Below are positions 32,461 to 41,255 of a stretch of 47,500 nucleotides of DNA, piece by piece (within the stretch, counting starts at the first letter, position 1; every line of letters begins with the position of its first letter). A program made the position numbers and the translations under genes. The stretch covers positions 1-47,500 of the forward strand of contig JALLBK010000050.1 of the NCBI GenBank assembly GCA_036940085.1. The letters run 5' to 3'. The notes below the pieces were generated by a model. That model made no database searches. It had not been told where the DNA came from and saw only the letters and a list, made by a program, of their open reading frames with translations. The stretch comes from Discostella pseudostelligera. Its lineage: Eukaryota; Bacillariophyta; Thalassiosirophyceae; Thalassiosirales; Thalassiosiraceae.

Positions 32461-32582
32461 GTGCCACGTGTAATCTCATATCTCCCGCCAAATCAACGCC
32501 ACGTGTAAGCACGTACGAGGAGCCGAGAGTCAACTCTTTCCTGCCATTTCTCGATGTCTCCCGCCAAATCGCTGCCAGACCG
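32461..32582 (+). promoter_or_regulatory. Composite E2F-like + G-box-like elements upstream of PGK
   Basis: TGCCACGTG at about 32462, then CCCGCCAAATC followed three bases later by GCCACGTG at about 32484-32505, then a third unit CCCGCCAAATCGCTGCCAGA near 32564 that has lost the CACGTG half. The region between includes CCTGCCATTT. The sequence matches the 16.1-16.4 kb array in order, orientation and spacing. It ends about 12 bp before the PGK start codon and is also 250 bp downstream of the thioesterase gene, so PGK is the likely target. Confidence 0.6.
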
Positions 32583-32593
32583 CACCATGCACC

Positions 32594-34329
32594 ATGACCA
32601 TGATACCCGTGCCACCTTCATCATACTACGACAATTCAATTAAAAGGAAACAAGCCATGACATTCCTTAAACAAAAGCGAAGCATTGATGACATCTGGCC
32701 AATGTTCAACAAATCAGTTTTGGTGCGGGTCGATTTCAACGTACCAGTACGAAATGGCATCATCGACAAATCAAAGGATGAACGAATCCGAGCCGCGATA
32801 CCAACTATCCGTAAAATAATTGATCAAGGCGGCAAAGCAATTCTGCTGTCACATATGGGGAGGCCCACAGGACATAAGTATGCAGCCTTGAATACCTGTA
32901 ACAAAAAAAGACGTCGCTACCTGCAAATATGGATTGATGAAGCTGGGACGGGGTGCACATCATTCTTCTCCATTTGCAGTGGAATTGACAAGAAGAAAAT
33001 TCTCAGTTGGTCATCGGTATCTAAAAGAGCGGAAGCATTGAACATTGCCGAGGGAGTAGGGAGGACGGATTTGTTTTCCTCGCTACCGAATGAAGAGAAG
33101 AGGGCGTTGCTGAACAAATTCCAATCAATTGATCGGTGTCGTAACTATTCTGCATTTCCCCAATTGAGACAATACAATGGATTTGATGACGAGCTAACTT
33201 TACGGCCCGTAGCTGTTCGGCTATCTGAATTACTTAATGACGGAGGATCATATCCAATGGTGGAAGTTAAATTTGCTGAAGACTGCCTTAACGCTGATGA
33301 CATTGTCGCTTCCCTTGAGCCAGGTCAGGTGCTACTACTGGAGAACGTTAGATTCTACAGCGACGAAAGCTCACCCAATGAATCAGAGCGTCGAATCATG
33401 GCTCAACGGATTGCATCTTATGGAGATTTCTTCGTTTCTGACGGTAAGATCGTAATCTCTTGCATGCGCTTTCAATGAAGCCCAGATGCATTCTCAACCT
33501 ACCTGTCACAGCATTTGGTAACTCTCATCGAGTCAATAGTGCCACTACAATTGACTTACCCCGTGTGCTTGGGCATGGCTGTTGTGGGTATCTTCTTCAG
33601 CGAGAGATAACGACGTATGCAAATCTCCTTGGTAGTGCAGCACCGCATCCGATAGTGGCAATTGTTGGTGGGACCAAGGTGTCTGAAAAGATATTATTGA
33701 TGGAACGCATTCTAAGAAAAATTGATTGCTTAATCATCGGTGGAGCTCTGGCTTACACATTTCTTAAGGCACTTGGGTATCAAATCGGTAACTCATTCCA
33801 CGAAGCTAGTCAGTCTTTTGGTGACAAATACTGCGAGATGAAAAACATTGATGAATTGGCAACAGGCTTACTTTCGAAAGCCAAGGTTTGTGGTGTTGAG
33901 GTATTGCTTCCCGTGGATCATGTTTGTCATACAAGTTGCGACCCAACTGATGCACCAATCATCACAACCGATGCAAATGTGCCTGATGGATACATGGCTT
34001 TAGATATTGGTCCGCAAACCATTGCCATGTATCAACAATGCATATCACAATGCCAATCAGCTGTATGGAATGGACCGCTCGGAGTATTCGAGATACCAAC
34101 TTTTGCAACTGGTTCATTCGCAATCGCTAAGGCCCTAGGAGATGGAACACAAGCGGGAGGACTGATGAGTATCGTTGGGGGTGGTGCAAGTGCCGATGCA
34201 GCTAGGCTATGCGGGCACGCTTCACGAGTCTCTCATGTTTCATCTGGTGGTGGCGCATCGTTGGATCTGCTGAAGGGAAAAGCGTTGCCCGGTATTGATT
34301 CCCTCGACAATAAACCAATTCGCAAATGA
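32594..34329 (+). CDS. PGK: Phosphoglycerate kinase with ~110-residue insert
   Basis: Exons 32594-33443 and 33512-34329 (68-bp intron) give 555 aa against a usual ~415. Landmarks: [61 protein letters not shown] across the splice, [39 protein letters not shown] and [18 protein letters not shown]. An extra segment, residues about 97-205 ([34 protein letters not shown]), lies between the substrate-binding SHMGRP and LRPVA. No signal or plastid presequence, so it is probably cytosolic. An upstream ATG at 32587 opens a short out-of-frame uORF overlapping the start. It converts 1,3-bisphosphoglycerate and ADP to 3-phosphoglycerate and ATP. Confidence 0.92.
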
Positions 34330-34351
34330 TCATGAATAGACATTATCATTA

Positions 34352-35308
34352 TTAAGTTTCCTTAAAAAGGACCCTCTCTAAGAACCCAGCCATCGCTCCA
34401 ATTTCTCTCGGATGAGATTCGTGGCCCATCGAGAACGATAAATCCGTAACATCAACGCCAATATCACGTAGCCTCTCTACACCATGAGATTGTTGCTCGA
34501 ACAATACCTTATCATCCCATTCTCCGTGTCCCCAGAAAAGTGGTGTAGCTTTTGCAACATCTTCCGATACCGTTAAATCATCTTTCAATGTCAACCACCC
34601 AGAAAGACAAACACAACCCGCAAATGGAACTTTTCCCTGCCGACGATGATAGGCAGCAAGTAATGCAACGGCACCACCTTGGGAAAATCCACCGACAACA
34701 ACTCGCGAGGGTGGAATTCCCATCTCCTTCTCTAGCCGTTCGACCGTCTCTTCTATCTGCTCAACTGCTGCTAACTTCCCAGCTTTATCATCTTTGGCGC
34801 TGATGCCGATGGGCCAATCATACAAGTCGAACCATCCCGGCATCTCTGGAAACGATACGACGCGAACATTTTACATTTCTGAAATCAAGATGTATTTGAG
34901 TAGAAGGCCATGATACTAACAGCAATGAATAACTTACTCATCCCCCCATTAATGGTTAGACTTATGGTGGGAGCGGGAGGAAATACATAATGAACTTCGG
35001 AAAGGCGCTCGCGGATAGATGGCAGCTGATATTCGAGCGACGACCAACCAGCAGGGGACTGTGCAAAATAGAGAAGTAATTCCAATCAGAGTAACGAAGA
35101 GATTGGAATTGGGAATATAACGATTCTAAACGGCATGATGTACACTCACATCTCCCAGCCCATGCAAAAAGACGAGGGCAGATTTGCCGCCGTCACTGCA
35201 CGCCGACGAGGAGGTAGACATGGCGACTGTCGTACTGGATAGATAAGATCTTCGAGAAGTGACGATAGCAGCTGTGAGAAGGAAAGGTTTGATATGGCAA
35301 CTTATCAT
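34352..35308 (-). CDS. Acyl-protein thioesterase-like hydrolase, second copy
   Basis: Exons, minus strand, 35308-35150, 35058-34938 and 34845-34352 give 257 aa. The first real ATG (MISCHIKPF) is at 35308; upstream codons in the open frame lack one. Motifs: SALVFLHGLGD-SPAGWSSLEYQL across intron 1, VHYVFPPAPTISLTINGGMK-MPGWFDLYDWP across intron 2, nucleophile GGFSQGGAVALLAAYH, WGHGEWDDKVLF and FSMGHESHPRE. The hydrolase core is close to that of the 31.0 kb gene, but the intron positions differ and this copy has one more. Its N-terminus is weakly hydrophobic and Ser/Thr/Arg-rich, possibly an organelle presequence. The 3' end is 22 bp from the PGK stop codon (convergent). Confidence 0.85.
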
Positions 35309-35424
35309 CAGTGTAGATAACTCTTTACAGCCGCGGAATTGCAATAGGATAGTAGACTACCTAGGATGGGGTGGGGAGATTCATGGTGGATATGGTATCG
35401 TATGTGTGATGTTGAATGCTCAGA

Positions 35425-35515
35425 ATTGGCGGGAAGAAGAATGAGGCGATAATATGGCGATAATTGAGGCGAAAATGGCGGGAAGATGTGTTTGGCGATT
35501 TTAGGCGATTTGCAA
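35425..35515. promoter_or_regulatory. GGCG-rich shared promoter
   Basis: Two full TGGCGGGAA sites (about 35428 and 35477) alternate with four or five truncated GGCGATA/GGCGATTT words up to about 35510. The block lies between the divergent thioesterase-like gene (35308) and the ferredoxin gene (35540). It overlaps an in-frame upstream ATG at 35486, one reason for placing the ferredoxin start at 35540. Confidence 0.45.
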
Positions 35516-35539
35516 TTCACCATCTCCGCACAGCATCGC

Positions 35540-36493
35540 ATGCGTGCATCAATGATGAAGATGATGACCTCCCGCCCCACTAGTACCTCCCGCTGCTCTT
35601 CAGCACCCACCATTGTCGCCGCCGCCTCTGCTGCCCTCATTCTCTTTCAATGCGTGAATCTGGTCGCGAGTTTTGCTCCTCCTCCCGTCGTTCTATGGAA
35701 AGGGAAAACGACTTCGTACTTGTCGCCGTCGTCTGCGGCGGCAGAGGATGATTCAGACTGCATCGATATAAATTCGGACCCGCGCCTTGCTCGAATTCGT
35801 CTTCCACGTGCCCTAGGAATTGATTGGGGAACCGATCTCTCATTTTCTTTTGTGTATGTTCGTGATTTGGAACCGACCGGTGCTGCCTTCCTGTCGGGAG
35901 AGGTAAATATCGGCGATCAAATTTGTGAATTAAGACCCGTGTTGGATGGTTCCAAAAAGGGAAACGAGGATAAAAACGATGACGCGGCGATCAATTTGAT
36001 TGGTGCATCATTTGATGAGGTCATGGGAACCTTCGCATTATTGGGACGTGACATTCGTGATGTTGATATTGTTTTCTTCCGAGGAACTAAAGAAGAATTA
36101 ATGGCGGCGTGTGCCGGGGGTGGCAGATCATTGTCCGAAGGCAAAGAAAAAATAACAATATCTGTTATTCAGAAGAATCCGGATGGTACTACTACACGAC
36201 AAGAGATTGTGGCTAGGGCGGGGTGCAATGTTCGAAAGGTATTGACGGACAATGGCATTAATGTGTATCAAAGTCTAACGAGATGGACGAACTGCAAGGG
36301 GAAGCAACTGTGTGGGACATGTATTGTCAATATTACCGACGGGTCGAGTGGTACCAATAGGAAGAGTTTGGATGAAGCCAGTACTTTGAGAGAAAACCCA
36401 GATAGCTATCGTCTATCGTGTGTTACGTTTGCGTATGGACACGTAACGGTAGAAACCTTTCCTCCTATTAAGGCCGCTCAGTGGACACGATAA
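35540..36493 (+). CDS. Plastid-targeted PDZ-like / 2Fe-2S ferredoxin fusion
   Basis: Single exon, 317 aa from the ATG at 35540; an in-frame ATG at 35486 would add 18 residues before the signal peptide. The signal peptide ends VAS-FAPPP, a classic diatom plastid import motif, followed by a Ser/Lys-rich transit stretch. Domain 1 (about 70-185) is PDZ-like: LGIDWGTDLSFSFVYVRDLEPTGAA, EVNIGDQICEL, VDIVFFRG. Domain 2 is ferredoxin-like with ligands in NCKGKQLCGTC and a fourth Cys in YRLSC. The spacing (C-x5-C-x2-C...C) fits plant-type [2Fe-2S]; cluster binding is expected but the electron partner is unknown. The second domain resembles the ferredoxin-like NDF4/PnsB3 group of plants. Confidence 0.82.
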   Translation: MRASMMKMMTSRPTSTSRCSSAPTIVAAASAALILFQCVNLVASFAPPPVVLWKGKTTSYLSPSSAAAEDDSDCIDINSDPRLARIRLPRALGIDWGTDLSFSFVYVRDLEPTGAAFLSGEVNIGDQICELRPVLDGSKKGNEDKNDDAAINLIGASFDEVMGTFALLGRDIRDVDIVFFRGTKEELMAACAGGGRSLSEGKEKITISVIQKNPDGTTTRQEIVARAGCNVRKVLTDNGINVYQSLTRWTNCKGKQLCGTCIVNITDGSSGTNRKSLDEASTLRENPDSYRLSCVTFAYGHVTVETFPPIKAAQWTR

Positions 36494-36591
36494 TGATGAT
36501 AAATGCATTAGAAATAAACTTACCATATTATATTGAGATTAAATACTGTATTCTTTGTCTCTTGAAGTTACACATTCGGCTACGGATTGTC

Positions 36592-37018
36592 AAGCGCGTC
36601 CGAGCAAACCTTGGAGTTCTCTCCACGGTGGATGATCACACACTCACCGCCACACAACGCGGCACCCAACCTTCCATATCCGCCCAATCCATGCGCGACA
36701 TATTTGCTCATACCCATTATCATCAAGTCTTCAAAGTTACTCATAAATCCATAAATATCCGCATCCAGCGAAAATGCAATATGCGCATTCTCCTTAGAAT
36801 AATCTCTTGCAACGAGCTTCACCACCGGATGCTTGTTTTGTTCGGTTGCATCAATGAAATGTTGAGCAAAGGGAGAATCTTCCAACAAATAGCCAATGGT
36901 GTCATTATTGTCGGACGAGACCTATATATTGTCGAGTTGGGATGTAGCTCCACAGCGCAATTCACAGCATTTGCCGCCCATTTGACTACTTTGGCCTTAT
37001 GGTCGTGAAATGAAAAAG
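36592..37018 (-). pseudogene. Truncated, frameshifted copy of the fucosyltransferase-like 3' exon
   Basis: This block matches 37250-37678 along its length (offset 659-662 bp), with long perfect runs such as the last ~45 bp. It codes in pieces for VVKWAANAVNCAVELHPNST and for LEDSPFAQHFIDA, but these lie in different frames because of a 2-bp insertion (cctatatattg against cgtatattg in the intact copy). Homology stops abruptly near 37018, so the 5' part of exon 2, the acceptor and all of exon 1 are missing. It is a decayed partial tandem duplication. Confidence 0.8.
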
Positions 37019-37229
37019 ATTCCTCCACTGTACCAGGCGGCTCAGACGAGCTCTTGAGCTACAAAAATAATAGCCTGCAATAGACTTGGGCCAATGACGA
37101 ATGACGATTCTACGATGCATCATCGATCAAACGATCTCGATACCTCTCTCGCGTTTGTCCTCGTGATCAACAGAGATCAATGCTTGATCCATGCATATTG
37201 TCTAAAGTTTAATGCTGTCATCTCCCTCT

Positions 37230-38703
37230 CTAGCTAGCTATTGTCCTGGTCAGCGCGTCCGAGCAAACCTTGGAATGCCGTCCCTGGTGGGCGACCACAC
37301 ACTCACCGCCACACAACGCGGCACCCAACCTTCCATATCCTCCAATACCATGCGCGACACATTTGCTCATACCCATTATTATCAAGTCCTCAAAGGCACT
37401 CATATATTCATCTATGCCCGCATTGAGTGAAAATGCTATATGAGCATTCTCCTTAGAATAATCTCTTGCAACGAGCTTCACTAACAATTGATGCTTGTTA
37501 TGTTTTGTTGCATCAATGTAATGCCGAGCAAAGGGAGAATCTTCTAACAAATAGCCAATGGTGTCATTATTGTCGGACGAGACGTATATTGTCGAGTTGG
37601 GATGTAGCTCCACAGCGCAATTCACAGCATTTGCCGCCCATTTGACTACTTTGGCCTTATGGTCGTGAAATGAAAAGGTTTTCTCATCGATGCCATGTTG
37701 AGGGTATTTTACGCGCAAGTGAACAGAGGAGTACTGCGATGGTACCAGTTCAAGAAATTTCATCGTAGCTTCGACACTCTCTGCCAGCGCTTTGGAGGGT
37801 TCAAAAAGGAGGCGGAATAGTTCGTGATATCTGGCAACGCCCAACACCATTGATGTAAAAGTTTTGACAATGCAAATCAGTAACAGATACATAATGCATT
37901 GGAATTTGTAATGCAGAAGAATGATCGTTCATCACCCATAACATGACTTACATTTTGTGCCCCACCACATCAGTTTCATACTTTCGAAATATAGGAGCAG
38001 CATCACTCATTCTAATGGCTGACACTATTTGCAAAGTTGCATTGTGCTCATCGCCCTTATTGTTCCACTCAAGATCCTTCAGCAAATCGTACATTTCACC
38101 CTGCATCGACCAATCAATGCCATCTTCGGGTGGGACAAGAAATGTTTCTAATGGCACTGGCTTTTCCCATCTCACTAAAAGGACACGGTTAGTCTGATTC
38201 GCAATCATCATTTTATACGGCAGATCTTGTAATCTATCCGATGCGCCCCCACACCTATCAAACTTCAAACATCGATAAATGAGAAATTTGACATCATCGG
38301 CAGAGGAACTGTTGTTGCGCTTTGCATCAAGAAACCTGGCGCGTTGTTCTCTGTGCCACGCGACGTAATCCTTGACCCATTCTGGTAGAATTGGATTTTG
38401 TAGAATGATAGATGCCGGTCGGTAGGAGAGTACAGTATTTCCGGCAATTGCGTCTGGCGCCGTGGCATTATGCACGTCATTTGGAACCTGAATCGATTGT
38501 CCCAAAGCACTTTCCTTTTCGATGAGAGGGAAGTCGACTATCGTTGTAGTTTGTGAGTTCAGATGTTGGTTTTGCAAGACGGCAAGGACCACTGCGTAGA
38601 CGACGAGAGCAAACCCGAATGCGTAGCGGAAAAGTTTGTGCGCCTTGGCCATGGCCCGGGGTTGATCACAAATTCGCTTTGATCCTGCCAGAATCTTTGC
38701 CAT
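37230..38703 (-). CDS. Type II membrane fucosyltransferase-like protein
   Basis: Exons, minus strand, 38703-37952 and 37830-37230 (121-bp intron) give 450 aa. The open frame continues upstream without ATG, so the start is the Met at 38703 (MAKILAGSK); the Met at 38652 just before the anchor is an alternative. The membrane anchor is FRYAFGFALVVYAVVLAVLQ. The stem leads to FLIYRCLKFDRCGGASDRLQDLPYKMMIANQTNRVLLVRWEKP, like the GG-x-x-x-R nucleotide-sugar block of O-fucosyltransferases and FUT8-like enzymes. Exon 2 has SSVHLRVKYP and IYVSSDNNDTIGYL, matching the later HxR and D-rich blocks. The Golgi is the likely site. The specific acceptor is unknown. Confidence 0.62.
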
Positions 38704-39213
38704 GTACTCTACCAGATTCCTTGAAAGAAATGCAACATGCACTACCGCGAACAAATACGCCTTCACTTCATATCATGGAGGTTCATGGTCTTGGTTGGGA
38801 TACGGTTGGGAGGCAGGTGGGAGGAGTGTGATGTTGTGATGTCTTGGATTTGGTAAAATTTGTTGGGCGGGCTGTCGCTGGTTTGACGACCACGGGACGA
38901 AGTCGCAAAGAGGAGCATGACGTCAGAGAAACCATTGCTGACGTCTGTAATGCATTTGGCGGGCAAATTGAATTCTACAGACAAAGGATTTAGTACAATC
39001 CATTTCAAATTCGAGAAAGCGAAATTCAAAATTAGCGCTCTATGATATGCACTACGTAGAAATATGTCCGCATGATGTACACATGGGTACTAAGAACAAA
39101 AAGGCGGGAAAGAGTGTGTTACACGTGGCAGCGAACCTCGCCTCGCAAGCCACAGCAAAGACGGCCAAAACAACAACAGCACGAACAAATGCACTGCACC
39201 CTGCACCGGCATC
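38704..39213. promoter_or_regulatory. Divergent promoter, fucosyltransferase-like and thiamin genes
   Basis: Contains a single AAGGCGGGAAA (about 39101) and a CACGTGGCA (39122-39130), the G-box core in reverse orientation, 65-115 bp upstream of the ThiD-ThiE start. Also present is a GGCGGGC near 38957 and an AT-rich imperfect repeat of caaattcgagaaagcgaaattcaaaa near 39007. No protein gene was accepted here. Confidence 0.45.
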
Positions 39214-41183
39214 ATGACCATGATGGCCGCCCTCGCACTCGACCATATCCATTGCTTGGTCCTATCAATTATTCTATGCCACGCCCTCCAAAGTCTCCAC
39301 GCAGCAACAGCATTCGCCTCCTCGCAGAACGACATTCGAACTAAAATCAGTGACGGTATGAAAAACGTTGCACCACCGTCGATTGTCTACACCATCGCGG
39401 GCTCAGACTCGGGTGGCGGTGCAGGAATACAAGCTGATCTCAAGGCCATACACACCATATCCGGCGGAACATGTCATGGTTGTTCTGCTATTACCTGCTT
39501 GACATCACAAAACTCGTGCGGTGTTACTGCAGTGCACTCTCCACCAGTAGAGTTTCTTCGTGAGCAGCTATCCACGTTAGAAAGTGATTTATTTCCTACG
39601 GCAGTGAAAGTTGGCATGTTGGGCACAAGAGAATTGGCGGAAGAAGTTGGAGAGTGGCTGAAAAAAATTAAGAAACATAGTATTAGAAATAATACGCCGT
39701 TTGTTGTGGTGGATCCTGTAATGATATCGACATCGGGTCACAAACTCATTGACGACACTGCTAAATCTGCCATGGTTCAAAAAGTATTTCCATATGCTGA
39801 TTTGATAACTCCCAATAAGTTTGAGGCGGAAGAATTATTAGGAAGGAAGTTGCAATCTCCAGAGGATGTGGAACTCGGTGCACGTGAAATATTGGCAATG
39901 GGTACCAGGGCAGTTTTGATCAAGGGTGGTCATTCATTAAAAGAGGAACAAGGGAAAGGGATATCGGACGATGAAAATAATGTCTCTGTTGAGTACGCAC
40001 AAGATTACCTACTAATGTCAAGTGAAATGGCAGAGGAGGGAAAGCCCGTAAAAGATCAACAACGTCTCTGCGATGGTTCGAGGGGCGTTTGGCTACGAAA
40101 TGAGAGGTACGACACAATTCACACTCACGGAACGGGATGCACTCTCTCGTCATCTATTGCTGCAGCATGGGCCATGGGACAACGCGAGCGAGAGGATGAA
40201 TCGAACAAAAGTGATGATTGTAATAATATTGGTGCTCTCAGCTCCATGTATCTCGTAGATGCGTGCTGTATTGCGAAGGCGTATGTGAATGCAGGAATTG
40301 CTCGTAGTGTACAGGTACGCCGTATTCCAGGGTGAGCTTGCTTTGTCTCGACATGCACAATGAAGACTCAAATTGCAACTGATTTCTCTTGCATTAGCTT
40401 GGCATGGGACCTGGTCCTGTAGTTCACACTTGTTTCCCAAATTCGTACACCAACTTTCCAACAATTGAGTTACACGCCGAGGCGGCTTCATCGCCTGAAT
40501 TTCTTCTAATGCAATCGTATCATTCTGCTAAAGAATCATCTTGGTCGTCACCAACAACCGTCACTCTAGGTCGGATATTGCCAATTGTAGACACTGTTGA
40601 ATGGATTAACAAACTAGTATCTACTCCAGGAATCACCGACGTTCAACTTCGATTCAAAGATACGTCGGACTATGCTACAATTCTAGATCGCATCGAACGT
40701 GCTCAAGCATCGTGCAATGCAAATGAAGTTCGTTTATGGATCAATGATCATTGGAAAGCAGCCGTTGAGGCGGGAGGGTGCTTTGGAATTCACTTGGGTC
40801 AAGAGGATTTAGCATCTTGCGTCGATGCTGGTGATTTTGAGTTGATTCGCTCTTCTGGATTAGCCTTTGGAGTATCTACTCACTCTTATTCTGAATTGGC
40901 AGCAGCTTTGGGCGTGAAGCCTAGCTATATAAGTTTGGGACCGGTCTTCGAAACCTCGAGCAAGGACGTTAATTTTGACCCGCAGGGATTGGAGACTGTG
41001 CGACAGTGGAGGAGTTTGATGCCACCGGATATTCCTCTGGTGGCGATTGGGGGTATCGGAAACGCTCAACTGGCGAATTCTGTTCGGGAAGCAGGGGCGG
41101 ATTGTGTTGCGGTGATAGGTGCAGTGACAGGGGCAGAAGACGTTGACGAGGCAGTGGATGCTTTGAATAAGGCAATGAGTTGA
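39214..41183 (+). CDS. Bifunctional HMP-P kinase / thiamin-phosphate synthase (ThiD-ThiE), plastid-targeted
   Basis: Exons 39214-40314 and 40398-41183 (83-bp intron, phase 0) give 628 aa. The signal peptide ends ATA-FASS, a plastid motif. ThiD (about 55-370): YTIAGSDSGGGAGIQADLKA, LKVGMLG-type VKVGMLGTREL, VVVDPVMISTSGHKLI, ITPNKFEAEELLG, VLIKGGH and THGTGCTLSSSIAA, which is the anion hole and catalytic Cys loop. The splice joins SVQ-LGMGPGPVVH. ThiE (about 400-628): VQLRFKDTSD, RLWINDHWKAAVEAG, GIHLGQEDL, GVSTHSYSEL, YISLGPVFETSSKD and VAIGGIGNAQ. The order kinase-synthase is that of plant TH1. It phosphorylates HMP-P and couples it to the thiazole phosphate to make thiamin monophosphate. 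Confidence 0.95.
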
Positions 41184-41255
41184 AGAATTTACTATAGCTA
41201 TAGATACTTTGATAGATACACTATAAATCTTGTTCGTTTCTTAGCAAAATGCAGA

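Noticed and set aside
35309..35344. Upstream extension of the second thioesterase
   Set aside because: The longer frame begins at a TTG codon; the first ATG is at 35308.
36481..37008. Plus-strand 175-codon ORF after the ferredoxin gene
   Set aside because: It lies antisense to the duplicated glycosyltransferase exon, which explains the sequence better.
40315..40397. TPP riboswitch in the thiamin gene intron
   Set aside because: The 83-bp intron lacks the CUGAGA box and the helix arrangement, and is shorter than a complete aptamer plus splice sites would need.
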